DNA of 64,000 nt, from assembly GCF_000427905.1 (NCBI RefSeq), contig NZ_ATYX01000005.1:407293-471292 (forward strand), given 5' to 3'. A model generated the notes under the pieces. That model had not been told where the DNA came from. It did not search any database and saw only the letters and a program-made list of their open reading frames with translations. The position numbers and the translations under genes are program-made. Of this stretch, positions 8,052 through 17,461 are shown piece after piece (the stretch's first letter is position 1; each line of letters begins with the position of its first letter). The stretch is from Thermocrispum agreste DSM 44070 (lineage in GTDB: Bacteria; Actinomycetota; Actinomycetes; Mycobacteriales; Pseudonocardiaceae).

Positions 8052-9544
8052 CGGTTCCGGGTGGCGAAGGTCAGCACGTACCCGGCGACCTTGCCACCGA
8101 CGATCCGGATCTGCTCGATCAGCCTGCGCAGGCCCGCCGCGTCGGCGTCCCGGCGGACCACCACGATGACCGCGTCACTGGCCCGCACCAGCGCACCCGC
8201 TTCCGGTGCGCTGGCCGGCGTCGGCGCGTCGATCAGCACGATGTCGAACTGCGCGCGCATCTCGCCGATCGCCCGGTCCAGCAGCGGCACGCTGAACCGT
8301 TCGAGCACGCCGTCGACGTAGGCACCCGCCGGGATCACGGTGAGCGTGACGCCGTCGCCGAGCTCGACCACCCGCATGGTGTTCTGCGGGCGCACGTTGC
8401 CCATCGCGATGTCGGTCAGGCCGGGGTGCTTGCGATGGTCGTCCTCGTTCCCGTACGGCTGCTTGGCCGCCAGCCCGATGCTGGTCGACAGCCCGTGCGT
8501 GCGCACCGCACCGTCCACCAGCAGCACGTTCAACCCGCTTCGGGCCAGCGCGCTGGCCAGCTGGATGGTCGTGGTCGTGACACCGCTGCCCGACTCGCCG
8601 GTGACGATCAGGACGCCTTCGTCGATCACCTGCTGCACGCCGAAGGCCACCATCCGGTACGTCTTCGACGGTGGCGCACCCAGCCACAGCAGCGCCGCGG
8701 CCTCGTCCCTGCTGACGTGTTCGATCTCGCCGAGCACCGGCTCGTCCACCAGCGCCTCGAGCTCGGCCAGGTTGCCCACCCGGCGGTCCCGGTCGGCGCG
8801 GAACCAGGCCACCGCCACGGCGATCACCCCGCCGACGCCGAACCCGATGACGCCGTCCCTGGCCACCGCGCGCAGCAGGGCCGTGCGGTCCGGTTCGGTG
8901 TCGTAGACGAACGCCACGCCGTCGCCGATCTGGCTGGCCGCGACCTTCAGCTCGGTGGCTCGCTTGTCCAGTTCGGACAGCGACTGCGCGGCCGCTTCGG
9001 TGTTGGCGGAGCGCCGGGTCCCCTCCGGGGTGTCGGCCAGCCGCTCCTCGATGGACTTGCGCTGCTCGGCCAGCGTGTCCAACAGTGCCTTGACCCGCTG
9101 AGCGACCTCCGCGCGGGAGGCTTCCCGGTACGACTCGATGACCGCGCGCATGATGCGGGAGGCCTCTTCCGGGCTACCCGCGGCCACTTGCAGCACCAGC
9201 GACTCGCCGGTGTCGGACGCCTCTGCGGTCACCGCGTCGCGCAGCGTCTCCTGGGTCACCGACCCGCCGAGCTTCTCCATCGCACCCGCGATCACCTTGT
9301 CCGACGTGACGAACAAGGCACGCTGATTGGCGTACCGGGCGAACGCCGTCTCCCCGGACTCCACGCCGAGCACACCGGCCTTGTCCGGCGTCTTGAGCGC
9401 GAGCCTGGCCTGCATCCGCGACGGCTCGCCGACGATCAGTGCCACGAGCACACTGAGCAGCACCGCAACGCCGACGATGATCAGCGAGCTCGTCCGGTAC
9501 CGCCACACCGCGTCGACGAGCCGTGGCGATGGCAGCTCGTCCAT
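8048..9544 (-). CDS. Wzz/BY-kinase-like chain-length regulator with degenerate Walker A
   Basis: A 498-residue protein with transmembrane segments near 20-38 and 231-248 flanking a coiled, extracytoplasmic Wzz domain (about 40-225), followed by a cytoplasmic P-loop domain (about 295-490). This is the actinobacterial capsular polysaccharide co-polymerase/BY-kinase layout. The P-loop reads TGESGSGVTTTT: Val322 replaces the lysine that binds ATP phosphates. Walker A' reads LLVDGAVR, so the second Asp is also missing. Walker B (VLIDAP) is kept. No C-terminal tyrosine cluster is present. It probably regulates chain length without kinase activity. It heads a two-gene operon with the flippase. Confidence 0.82.
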   Translation of the reverse strand: MDELPSPRLVDAVWRYRTSSLIIVGVAVLLSVLVALIVGEPSRMQARLALKTPDKAGVLGVESGETAFARYANQRALFVTSDKVIAGAMEKLGGSVTQETLRDAVTAEASDTGESLVLQVAAGSPEEASRIMRAVIESYREASRAEVAQRVKALLDTLAEQRKSIEERLADTPEGTRRSANTEAAAQSLSELDKRATELKVAASQIGDGVAFVYDTEPDRTALLRAVARDGVIGFGVGGVIAVAVAWFRADRDRRVGNLAELEALVDEPVLGEIEHVSRDEAAALLWLGAPPSKTYRMVAFGVQQVIDEGVLIVTGESGSGVTTTTIQLASALARSGLNVLLVDGAVRTHGLSTSIGLAAKQPYGNEDDHRKHPGLTDIAMGNVRPQNTMRVVELGDGVTLTVIPAGAYVDGVLERFSVPLLDRAIGEMRAQFDIVLIDAPTPASAPEAGALVRASDAVIVVVRRDADAAGLRRLIEQIRIVGGKVAGYVLTFATRNR

Positions 9545-9799
9545 GTCATCGTTCTCCCTGGCTGGCCCTGCCCATCACGGACGGTTCAACCTAACAGATT
9601 TGCCACACCTCCCGCCCCGCCGCGTGCCGCCGGTAACACGCCCGGAGGAAGCGGCGATAAGGGCGGTAATGAATCTCCGTACCGTCATCCCGCCCGAACG
9701 GACCGCGTCGCGATTCACGCTGTCCGCTAAGCTGACGGCGGCGATTCTTGCACGTCCGTTGGTGTCCATTCTGTTCGCCGAACCGACCACCGTTGGCCC

Positions 9800-10552
9800 A
9801 TGACTGTCGTTACCCAGCTCAGCTTCGTTCAGGCCCTCGACAAGCTGCGCTACGCGCAAAAGAGCGCGAAAGGCGCGCCTGCCTATTCCCGGTTCGTCAA
9901 CCGCAAGGCCGGGCGCGTGCTGGCCGCGGCCGCGTACCGCATCGGCGCGACACCGAACCAGGTCACCGCGGTCAGCGCGCTGTTCACCTACGCGGCCATC
10001 GCGGTCGTCGCGCTGGTGCCCCCGGCCCCCGCGGTCGGTGTGATCATCACCGCATTGCTGGTCGTCGGCTATGCACTGGACGCCGCGGACGGCCAGCTGG
10101 CCCGGCTGCGCGGCGGCGGGTCGGCCGCCGGTGAATGGCTCGACCACGTGGTGGACGCGGCCAAGATCTCCGCGCTGCACCTGGCCGTGCTGATCGCCGC
10201 CTACCAGCATTTCGACGTGGCGCCCCAGTGGCTGCTGGTGCCGATCGGGTTCACCGTGGTGGCCGCGGTGATGTTCTTCGCGATGATCCTCAACGACCTG
10301 CTGCGCCGCGCCACCGGCGCAGGCCCCGCCGCTCCGCCCGGAGCGAAGCACTCGGCCGTGCGCAGCATTCTGGTCGTACCGACCGATTACGGTCTGCTTT
10401 GTATAACGTTCCTGACATTCGGATTCCCCACCGTTTTCGGTGTGGTGTATACAGGGTTGTTCGCGGCCAATGCTGCATTTCTCGCGCTGGCCTTGGTGAA
10501 GTGGTTCCGGGAAGCCGGAAGATTGGACATCGACCGGGGAGGAGCTCGGTGA
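9800..10552 (+). CDS. CDP-alcohol phosphotransferase
   Basis: A 250-residue integral membrane enzyme with the signature D-x2-DG-x2-AR-x8-G-x3-D-x3-D, visible as DAADGQLARLRGG then GEWLDHVVDAAK (about residues 94-122). Such enzymes transfer a phosphoalcohol from a CDP-activated donor to an acceptor alcohol with release of CMP. Here the gene overlaps by four bases a cytidylyltransferase, which could make the CDP donor, and lies in a glycan locus, suggesting phosphopolyol decoration or anchoring rather than housekeeping phospholipid synthesis (inference). The ATG at 9800 lacks a clear Shine-Dalgarno sequence. Confidence 0.85.
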   Translation: MTVVTQLSFVQALDKLRYAQKSAKGAPAYSRFVNRKAGRVLAAAAYRIGATPNQVTAVSALFTYAAIAVVALVPPAPAVGVIITALLVVGYALDAADGQLARLRGGGSAAGEWLDHVVDAAKISALHLAVLIAAYQHFDVAPQWLLVPIGFTVVAAVMFFAMILNDLLRRATGAGPAAPPGAKHSAVRSILVVPTDYGLLCITFLTFGFPTVFGVVYTGLFAANAAFLALALVKWFREAGRLDIDRGGAR

Positions 10553-10986
10553 CCGTCGTCGGTTATGCGCCCGGCGCGTACGACATGTTCCACATCGGAC
10601 ACTTGAACATTCTGCGCCGGGCGGCCGCGGAGTGCGACCACCTGATCGCAGGCGTGGTCACCGACGAGGTGGTGCTCGCCGCGAAGGGCAAGCCGCCGGT
10701 GATCCCGTTCCGGGAACGGATCGAAATCGTGCGCAGCATCCGCTACGTCGACGAGGCGGTCGAGGACGAGTTCGTCGACAAGTTCGAGACGTGGAAGAAA
10801 TTCCGCTACGACGTCCTCTTCAAAGGTGACGACTGGCGGGGTACCCCGCGCGCGGAGCGCCTGGAGCGCTTGCTCAGCGAAGTCGGTGCTCGCGTGGTCT
10901 ACTTTCCCTACACGATTCACACGTCGTCGACGCTGTTGCGTTCCTGGTTGACGTCGGCAGTCGAAATGAGGGACATGGGGAGCTGA
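10549..10986 (+). CDS. Glycerol-3-phosphate cytidylyltransferase-like nucleotidyltransferase
   Basis: A 145-residue protein with the HxGH nucleotide-binding motif (GAYDMFHIGHLNILRRA) at the start and the TSSTLLR equivalent of the ISSTxxR motif near the end. It belongs to the TagD/RfaE-C cytidylyltransferase fold, which joins CTP with a phosphorylated alcohol or sugar to give a CDP-activated product. The GTG start lies inside the TGA of the preceding CDP-alcohol phosphotransferase (GTGA), so the pair probably produces and consumes the same CDP intermediate. Substrate unknown; glycerol-3-phosphate is the family default. Confidence 0.87.
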   Translation: MTVVGYAPGAYDMFHIGHLNILRRAAAECDHLIAGVVTDEVVLAAKGKPPVIPFRERIEIVRSIRYVDEAVEDEFVDKFETWKKFRYDVLFKGDDWRGTPRAERLERLLSEVGARVVYFPYTIHTSSTLLRSWLTSAVEMRDMGS

Positions 10987-10988
10987 CG

Positions 10989-12713
10989 ATGCAAGCCCGC
11001 ACCGGCCTGGTCGTGGCGTCGGTGCTCGCTGCGTTGTCCTGTCTCACCGCGCTGGTGGTGTACCTGGGTTTCTCGCGCGGTCATGGTGCCGCCGCCGACG
11101 GCGGCTGGCTCCCCCGCACCGCCTACCCCGTACCGAAGGACGCTTTGTTCGTCTCGCCGCGCGGTGACGACTCGGCATCCGGCAGCAAAGACGCACCGTT
11201 GCGCACGTTGAAAGCCGCTGTTCGCGCGGCCAAAGCGGGGCAGACGATCGTGCTTCGGGCCGGCACGTACCGGGAGAAAGTCGGCCTGATCGGCAAACGC
11301 CTGACCATCCAGCCTTACCCGAACGAGCGCGTGTGGTTCAAAGGCAGCCTGGTGGTGCGCGACTGGGAAAAGGCGGGCAAGGTCTGGCAGCACACCGGGT
11401 GGCGGGACGAGCTGTGCAACGACTGCTACCTGCCGGACATCATCGACGAGAAGTACCCCCTGGCAGGCCGGCCGCAGATGGTTTTCCTGGACGGCAAGCC
11501 GTTGCGCCAGGTCGCCACCCGGGAAGAGGTAGGGCCCGGCACGTTCTACGTCGGTGACGGCGCGGTGGTCATCGGCGACGACCCGGCCGACCGCACCGTG
11601 GAAGTCACCGCCTACGACCACCTGCTGCAGTTCGACAAAGGGTCCGACGGATCGCAGCTGCGCGGGGTCGGCATCGCGCACTACGGGTCGAATCAACGCT
11701 ATGGCGCCCGCGGCGCGATGGTGGTCGTCAACGCACCGCGGGTCCGGGTGGAAAAGACGACGTTCCGCTATTCCGCGTCCACCGGCCTGGCGGTGTTCCA
11801 GCCGGGCGGGCGGGTCGTGGACAGCATTTTCCGCGACAACGGCCTCGTCGGGCTGCTCGCGAACCGGGCGGACGACCTGCGGGTCACCGGCAGCAGATTC
11901 GAAGGCAACAACGCCGAACACTTCGCCACCAGCGGTGAGGCGGTCGGTGCCGCGGGCGCGAAGGTGACCCGCACCCAGCGGCCGTACTTCGCCAGGAACG
12001 TCTTCCGCGGCAACTACGCCACCGGCTGGTGGTGCGACCTGGGGTGCACCGACGCCACGGTGATCAGCAACCGCTCGGTCGACAACAGCGGGCACGGCAT
12101 GTTCTACGAGGTCTCCAGTGCCGCGTTGATCGCCGACAACGTGCTGGCGGGCAACCGCAAGCACGGGCTGAAGATCGCCAGCTCGGACCGGGTCCGGCTG
12201 TACCACAACACCATCACCGGGGAGGGCGCCGCGGCGGTCGGCCTGTTCAACGATCCGCGACTGCCCAGCTTCGACTGGTACAGCGAGGCGAAAGGGCTGA
12301 CCTGGCTGACCAGCGACCTGGTGGCGGTCAACAACCTGCTGATCCAGCGCAACCCGGCGGCACCGGTCGTGCAGTCGGCCGACTATCGCAAGAACCCGGC
12401 AGGGAACCCGGCGTTCGTCGCGCGGGCGAACGGAAACGGCTACCTCCGCGCCGCGTCGGACGAGCCGCTGGCGGTGTTCGTCACCGGGAACGGGAAGGCT
12501 GAGCCCTACCCCACCCTGGCCGATCTGCGCCAAGCCGGGTTCGAAAAGCACGGCCTGACCGGCAACCCCGGGGCCGTCCAGCTGGCCGACGACTACACCC
12601 TCCAACCGGGGTCGGTGGGCATCGAAGCCGGGCTGCCCATTCCCGCCGACATCGCCGAGGCTCTCGGGGTCGAGGTCGAGCAACATCCGGACCTCGGCAT
12701 CCTGGTCAGGTAG
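10989..12713 (+). CDS. Membrane-anchored right-handed beta-helix protein
   Basis: This 574-residue protein has an N-terminal membrane segment (about 7-28) and then a parallel beta-helix seen as serial short turns (VVNAPRVRVEKTTF, GGRVVDSIFRDNGLVGLLAN, ATVISNRSVDNSGHGMFYEV, ALIADNVLAGNRKHGLKI). The N-terminal block VSPRGDDSASGSKDAPLRTL is the usual DUF1565-like entry to pectate-lyase-type helices. It probably binds or cleaves polysaccharide outside the membrane (epimerase, lyase or hydrolase not decidable). It starts two bases after the cytidylyltransferase stop, as third gene of the 9800-12713 operon. A CNDC pair and a WCDLGC motif could form disulfides. Confidence 0.75.
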   Translation: MQARTGLVVASVLAALSCLTALVVYLGFSRGHGAAADGGWLPRTAYPVPKDALFVSPRGDDSASGSKDAPLRTLKAAVRAAKAGQTIVLRAGTYREKVGLIGKRLTIQPYPNERVWFKGSLVVRDWEKAGKVWQHTGWRDELCNDCYLPDIIDEKYPLAGRPQMVFLDGKPLRQVATREEVGPGTFYVGDGAVVIGDDPADRTVEVTAYDHLLQFDKGSDGSQLRGVGIAHYGSNQRYGARGAMVVVNAPRVRVEKTTFRYSASTGLAVFQPGGRVVDSIFRDNGLVGLLANRADDLRVTGSRFEGNNAEHFATSGEAVGAAGAKVTRTQRPYFARNVFRGNYATGWWCDLGCTDATVISNRSVDNSGHGMFYEVSSAALIADNVLAGNRKHGLKIASSDRVRLYHNTITGEGAAAVGLFNDPRLPSFDWYSEAKGLTWLTSDLVAVNNLLIQRNPAAPVVQSADYRKNPAGNPAFVARANGNGYLRAASDEPLAVFVTGNGKAEPYPTLADLRQAGFEKHGLTGNPGAVQLADDYTLQPGSVGIEAGLPIPADIAEALGVEVEQHPDLGILVR

Positions 12714-13154
12714 CCGTCTTCGGCACGCGCCGCCTCGATGCGGCGGGAGCCGATGGCTCGCGTTCTTCCGGCCTGCGCGTCGTCAACGGTACGTCCGGGC
12801 GAGCGCAGCCCCGTGTTGCAGTGAAGTGCCTTGCCGGATTCCGACTCAGCCGCCGTGCACACGCACGCCGAGGCGTCGCGCACTGACTGGGTAACCAAGA
12901 GCCTGCCCACTCGACCGTCCGTCCCGGTGCTTGGTGGTGTGCCGCTCGACGCAGGTGGCGACGACGGCGACGGAGCGCTGACCGTCTCCGGCTTCGACAA
13001 CGAGGTCTCGGCAACGGTGAGCGTGTCGGCCACTATCGCCGAGGCCGTGTCGTTTCCCGCCGAGTGTGCGCAATCGCCTGCGTGCCGCACACGCGAAACC
13101 GGCCAGGTGAGCGCCGCTGCCACTCACCTGGCCGGTCGTGACCGCCTTGGCGCG
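12714..13154. other. Gene-poor intergenic region
   Basis: Between two convergent genes. Both strands show Ser/Thr/Ala-rich open frames with moderate codon bias but no supported start or similarity, so I call no gene. The only clear element is the terminator hairpin at its right end. Confidence 0.45.
13098..13136 (-). terminator. Hairpin terminator for the beta-propeller gene
   Basis: Perfect 14-base arms, ACCGGCCAGGTGAG and CTCACCTGGCCGGT, enclose an 11-base loop, 19 bases past the stop of the minus-strand gene ending at 13155. Confidence 0.85.
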
Positions 13155-14819
13155 CTAGATCGTCGCGCTCGGCGAACCGATCCGGTTGCCGTCCTCGTCG
13201 ATCGCCCGGATGTAGAACGTGCCGGACGTGAACGAGGTGGTGTAGCTGAACTCCGGAATCGACCACGGCCGGGACGACTTGGTGACCTCGTAGATCGGCT
13301 CCGAGGTGCCCACCTTGATCACCTGGTAGGTGATGGCATCGGTCTGCGCCGACCAGGTGCCCTTCCACTTCACCACGACCTTGCCCTGCAGGTTCCTGCT
13401 CAGCGTCGGCGCCGGAAACGGCGTCTGCGGTCCGCGGTGCACCGCGCCGGGCACGCTCCGCACGGCGAACCGGGTCAGGCTCTGCTGCGGCTGGCCGTTC
13501 ACCGTGGTGAACTCTCCGCCGTACACCACGTACTCGTCGTTGACCGCCACGGCCCACGGCCCGTTCTTCCACGGGCTGCTCGACGGGCCGCCGTTGGTGT
13601 TCGGGTACCACGGGAAGAACGTCGGGATCGGGTCGCCCTTGCGGACCAGGCCGTAGTTGCGCGGCGCCGTCCTGGTCGCCTGCGTGGTCTCCGCGGTCAG
13701 GCGGTAGTACTGGAACGACGCACCCTTTTCTGGCATGACCTCGGACGCCCAGCAGTCGTGGGTGTGCGAGGCGGCGTAGATGACTCCGTGCCGCACCGCG
13801 ATCGCCTGAGTGTCGCCGAGGCAGCCGTCCCACCACAACGCCTGACCGGTGTCGATCTTGGCGGCCATCCGGCCCTCGAAGCGGGCCAGACCGACACCGC
13901 CGACCGAGTCGTAGGCGGAGAAGTACGCCACGCCGGTGCCGTCGGTGGCGATGTCGGTGACCACCGGCGAGCCGTTGACCTTGGCCGCCCACGACACGCT
14001 CTTGCCGGTCTGGGAGCTCACCGCGCCCATCCGCCGCTGCGTCTTGCCGTTCAGCTTCTCGAAGGATCCACCGACCAGGACCCGGTTGTGCTCCGGCGAC
14101 AGCAGCAGCGCGAACACCGTGGCGTCAGCCGTCGGCGCCCACGCCCGGAGCGTCCCGTTGTGGGCGACGGCAGCCAGCCGCGTGCGGGTTTGGTCGCCGA
14201 CCTTGGAGAACGAGCCACCGACGTAGACGGTCTGGGCGCCGACCGCCAGCCCGCGGACCCGGCTGGAGAACAACGGCTTGAACGTCTCGTTCAGTGCACC
14301 GCTTGGCAGGTCGAACCTGGCGATCCTGGACCGCCACTTGCCGTCGATCCGGTCGAAGTCACCGCCCACGTAGAGCGCGCTGCCGCCGGGGCTGGCCTTG
14401 ATCCGGAACACCGCGTCGCACACGTACTTGTTGGTCCCGGTCTTGGTGCAGTAGTTGCCCGGGTCCGTCGTGCTGGTGAACTCGCTGCCGGAGACCTTGG
14501 GCGCCCACGGCAGCAACTGGCCGGTGCGCACGTCGAACGCCAGCAGGTTGTGCCGCGGCACCTCGCCCGGCCCGCCCGGCTCGACACCGGCCGGCCGCGC
14601 CTTGGTGAACCGGCCGCCGACGTAGGCGGTGTTGCCGACGATCTCGATGGCGAACACGATGCCGTCGGTCTGCGGGGTCGGAAGCGCACCCGCCGTGGCC
14701 GGATGCTTGCTCGGTTCCTGCGCACTCTGTTGCGCCGACGCGGGCAGCAACGACACCACCAGCACGACCAGGGCACCCAGCGCCCCGAGTGCTGCCCAGC
14801 TACGACGGGTCAATTTCAT
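13155..14819 (-). CDS. Secreted beta-propeller (delta-60/Kelch-like) protein
   Basis: A 554-residue exported protein: [20 protein letters not shown] and an ASA cleavage area form the signal peptide. Repeats with the pattern VYVGGSFxK or [12 protein letters not shown] recur about six times between 50 and 430, as in delta-60-type propellers. A C-terminal fibronectin-like domain (about 460-554, [20 protein letters not shown]) follows. It may bind cell-surface glycan. Its ATG overlaps by four bases the stop of the upstream glycosyltransferase, so it belongs to the glycan locus. Confidence 0.78.
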   Translation of the reverse strand: MKLTRRSWAALGALGALVVLVVSLLPASAQQSAQEPSKHPATAGALPTPQTDGIVFAIEIVGNTAYVGGRFTKARPAGVEPGGPGEVPRHNLLAFDVRTGQLLPWAPKVSGSEFTSTTDPGNYCTKTGTNKYVCDAVFRIKASPGGSALYVGGDFDRIDGKWRSRIARFDLPSGALNETFKPLFSSRVRGLAVGAQTVYVGGSFSKVGDQTRTRLAAVAHNGTLRAWAPTADATVFALLLSPEHNRVLVGGSFEKLNGKTQRRMGAVSSQTGKSVSWAAKVNGSPVVTDIATDGTGVAYFSAYDSVGGVGLARFEGRMAAKIDTGQALWWDGCLGDTQAIAVRHGVIYAASHTHDCWASEVMPEKGASFQYYRLTAETTQATRTAPRNYGLVRKGDPIPTFFPWYPNTNGGPSSSPWKNGPWAVAVNDEYVVYGGEFTTVNGQPQQSLTRFAVRSVPGAVHRGPQTPFPAPTLSRNLQGKVVVKWKGTWSAQTDAITYQVIKVGTSEPIYEVTKSSRPWSIPEFSYTTSFTSGTFYIRAIDEDGNRIGSPSATI

Positions 14820-15976
14820 CGCGGCTCCAGCTTCGTGACTCGAGCAGTGCGGACAATCGGTGAGCGCCCGCCGCGGGCACGGCCTGCCAAGCGCACGGCG
14901 AGCTCGTGATAAGCATCGGCGACGGCGTCCCAGTTGTAACGCTCGTCCAACATGTCTCGTTGTTTCCGTCCACGAACGGCGGCCTGGCCCGGTTCAGCCT
15001 CGGCTTCGTCGCACAGCCGGGCCAGCTCGGCGGGGGTGCTGAAGTAGCGCCCGTACTCGCCGAGGACCTCGCGGTTGAACGGCACGTCGTAGGCGGATGT
15101 CGGCGCTCCTGCCCCCATGGCGCGCAGCAGCGAGGGGTTGGTGCCGCCGACCGAGTGGCCGTGAATGTAGGTCAGCGCACCGGCGTAGAGCTGATCGAGC
15201 AGATCCTGGTCCCAGACCGAGCCCAGGAAGCGCACCCGCGGGCTGCCCGCGGCGATCGCCTCCACCTCGGCCCGGTAGGCGTCGGCGTACGGCGCCGACC
15301 CGACCACCACCAGCGGGTACTGCGCACCGGAACGCAGGTAGCCCTCCACCGCGAGATGGATGTTGTTCTCCGGCTCGAAACGGGCCACGACCAGGTGATA
15401 TTGCGCCGGCCGCAGGCCGAGTTCCGGCAACCGGTCGAACGTGCTGTCCGGCAGAATCGGCGCACCGTACGGGATGTAGGTGGTCTCGATTCCGAACCGG
15501 TCGAGGTAATAGTCCTGAATTGCGCGCGAGTCGGCGATGAGGGAATCCGACCAGCGCACCGCCAGCGATTCCGCCCGCCGGTAGTAGACCGACCCGGCGC
15601 CGCGCCATTTGGCGCGTTTCCATTCGAGCCCGTCCACGTGGGTGGCCACCGGGATGCCGGCGCCGCGCAGCACCGGCAACAACGGCGCGTTGCCCGCGTT
15701 GAACACGAACGCCACGTCCGGCCGTACGCGGCAGGCGTGCAGCACCGACAGGGCGGTGTGGCTGAGCGTCTCCATGACCTTGTGCCGCACCGCAGGCAGG
15801 TGCACCAGGCGCATGCCCAGGTGCTCCTGCTGGCGCGGCTCGCCCCGCCCGGTCCGGCAGTACACGGCGACCCGGTGGCCGCGCTCGACGAGGCGGCGGC
15901 CGACCTCCTCGACGCACGTTTCGAACCCGCCGTAGCGTGCCGGAACCCCTCTGGTGCCGATCATGGCAATGCGCAT
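14816..15976 (-). CDS. Glycosyltransferase with DUF1972 N-terminus (GT4-like)
   Basis: A 386-residue protein opening with [20 protein letters not shown], the signature of DUF1972 rhamnosyltransferase-like enzymes. A GT4-type C-terminal half follows, with [17 protein letters not shown] and the acceptor-side motif [17 protein letters not shown]. Such enzymes transfer a nucleotide-sugar residue to a lipid-linked glycan at the cytoplasmic face. The ATG at 15976 is preferred because it begins the conserved motif and has AGAGG eight bases upstream; a longer frame to 16072 has no support. It is coupled to the propeller gene downstream. Confidence 0.86.
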   Translation of the reverse strand: MRIAMIGTRGVPARYGGFETCVEEVGRRLVERGHRVAVYCRTGRGEPRQQEHLGMRLVHLPAVRHKVMETLSHTALSVLHACRVRPDVAFVFNAGNAPLLPVLRGAGIPVATHVDGLEWKRAKWRGAGSVYYRRAESLAVRWSDSLIADSRAIQDYYLDRFGIETTYIPYGAPILPDSTFDRLPELGLRPAQYHLVVARFEPENNIHLAVEGYLRSGAQYPLVVVGSAPYADAYRAEVEAIAAGSPRVRFLGSVWDQDLLDQLYAGALTYIHGHSVGGTNPSLLRAMGAGAPTSAYDVPFNREVLGEYGRYFSTPAELARLCDEAEAEPGQAAVRGRKQRDMLDERYNWDAVADAYHELAVRLAGRARGGRSPIVRTARVTKLEPR

Positions 15977-16189
15977 GACACAACCTCTGAGCAACTCGGC
16001 GGAGCTGGAGTCGTCACTGGGTCGCATACGCCCCCGGCACCGTATGCGCGCAACAATGTACCGGGCGATCATTTAGACTCGATCACGAGGTCGTCCAAAC
16101 CGGACACGCTACTCCATTAGGAGCAACGCATTCCCAGGATCTCGACGTCCCGATCCCGGTCGGCCCGGCAGCGCGCGCCGGTCTGGCCG

Positions 16190-17461
16190 GTGGTGTGTGT
16201 GATCGCCCTGGTTCTGGTCAGCGATTTCCAGTTCCGGCTGCGCGACAACACGCAGGCGGTGTCCGGCAACGCCGATCCGTTCGTGCTGCTGGAGGTCGGC
16301 ACCTACGCGGCGGTGGCGCTGTTCCTGTACGTGAAGTTCCGGCCGCGGCCCCGGCTGCACCGCACGTCCAGGCTGGTCTTGCTCGGCTACGCCTACGCGG
16401 CGGTGCTGGTGTTGTCGGCGCTGTATGCGCCCTACGTCGCGCTCGCCATGGTGCGCGCCGGACAGGTCGCCGTCGCGGTGGCGTTGTTCCGATGCGTGGC
16501 GTTGCACACCGATCCGCACACGCCTCATCGGATCGCGCACGCCTACGCCGTGCTCATCGCGGCATCCGCGGTCTTCGGGGTTCTGGTGCCGTTCCCTCGG
16601 CCGCCGCTGCAGCAGGAGCGGTTCACGTGGCTGTACGTGCACCCGGTGCAAGCCGGCGAAATGCTGGCGATCGCCACCGTGGTGTTGGCCGCCTACCTGC
16701 TCACCGGCGGCCTGCCCCGCAACGGCCCGCACTGGCGGCCCGGGGCGTATCTGTTCCTGCTGGCCATCTGCGGTGGCGCCCTGCTGGCGACCAGGACGCG
16801 GGGTGCGGTGCTCGGCGCCGCGGTCGGGATCGCGGTGCTGTTGTGGACCCGGTGGCGCGGTGTGCGGAAGTTCGAGCTGGCCATTGTCGGTTCGGTGGCG
16901 CTCGCCGTGGTGCTGGTGAGCAGTTCGGACGCCATCGAGGCCTACTTCGCCCGTGGCGAGTCGGCCGAGCGGCTGGCCACCCTGAACTCGCGGACCGAAC
17001 TGTGGGCGCAAGCGTTCGACGCGTTCGCCGAACACCCGCTCTACGGCTGGGGGCTCACCGCCACCCGCGGGTTGTTCCTGAAGACCATGGGGCTGGGTGG
17101 CGGGCACAACGCGCTGATCAACCTGCTGGTCGACACCGGGATCCTGGGCGCGGTGGCCTGGCTGGCCCTGCTCGTCGGCATCCTCGTGGCGGCCTACCGG
17201 CTCACCCGCCGCAAGGACGAGCCGCGGGTGGACGGCATGCTGGTGTCGGCGGTCCTGCTCGGCATGATGGCCAACTCGATCTTCACCGAAAGCCTCGGCG
17301 CCCCGGCCAACGCCGCCTTCACCTGGCTGTATCTGCTGCTGGCGTGGGTACTGCAGGCGCGCGCGCAAGCCGGCCGCCTGGACGCCTCCGCACCCCTGCC
17401 GCCGTACGGCACGGGGTCCCTCGCAATCACCCGGAACACGAGGAGGAAGTCGGCCAAGTGA
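16190..17461 (+). CDS. O-antigen ligase/polymerase-like membrane protein
   Basis: At least 423 residues with about 10-11 transmembrane segments and the large outer loop ending in SRTELWAQAFDAFAEHPLYGWGLTA, typical of the Wzy/WaaL O-antigen ligase family. The predicted role is polymerising or ligating the glycan made by this locus. The first NTG codon is the GTG at 16190, which lacks a Shine-Dalgarno sequence and would cut into the first helix. The frame is open back to a stop at 16118, and ATT at 16130 lies six bases after AGGAG (16119-16123). That start adds 20 residues with a basic N-terminus before the first helix, so 16130 may be the true start. The stop overlaps the next GTG. Confidence 0.8.
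   Translation: MVCVIALVLVSDFQFRLRDNTQAVSGNADPFVLLEVGTYAAVALFLYVKFRPRPRLHRTSRLVLLGYAYAAVLVLSALYAPYVALAMVRAGQVAVAVALFRCVALHTDPHTPHRIAHAYAVLIAASAVFGVLVPFPRPPLQQERFTWLYVHPVQAGEMLAIATVVLAAYLLTGGLPRNGPHWRPGAYLFLLAICGGALLATRTRGAVLGAAVGIAVLLWTRWRGVRKFELAIVGSVALAVVLVSSSDAIEAYFARGESAERLATLNSRTELWAQAFDAFAEHPLYGWGLTATRGLFLKTMGLGGGHNALINLLVDTGILGAVAWLALLVGILVAAYRLTRRKDEPRVDGMLVSAVLLGMMANSIFTESLGAPANAAFTWLYLLLAWVLQARAQAGRLDASAPLPPYGTGSLAITRNTRRKSAK

Noticed and set aside
12593..13123. Ser/Thr/Pro-rich minus-strand frame that might be a secreted protein
   Set aside because: No start with ribosome binding site, no signal peptide, both strands look equally open, and it would overlap the end of the beta-helix gene.
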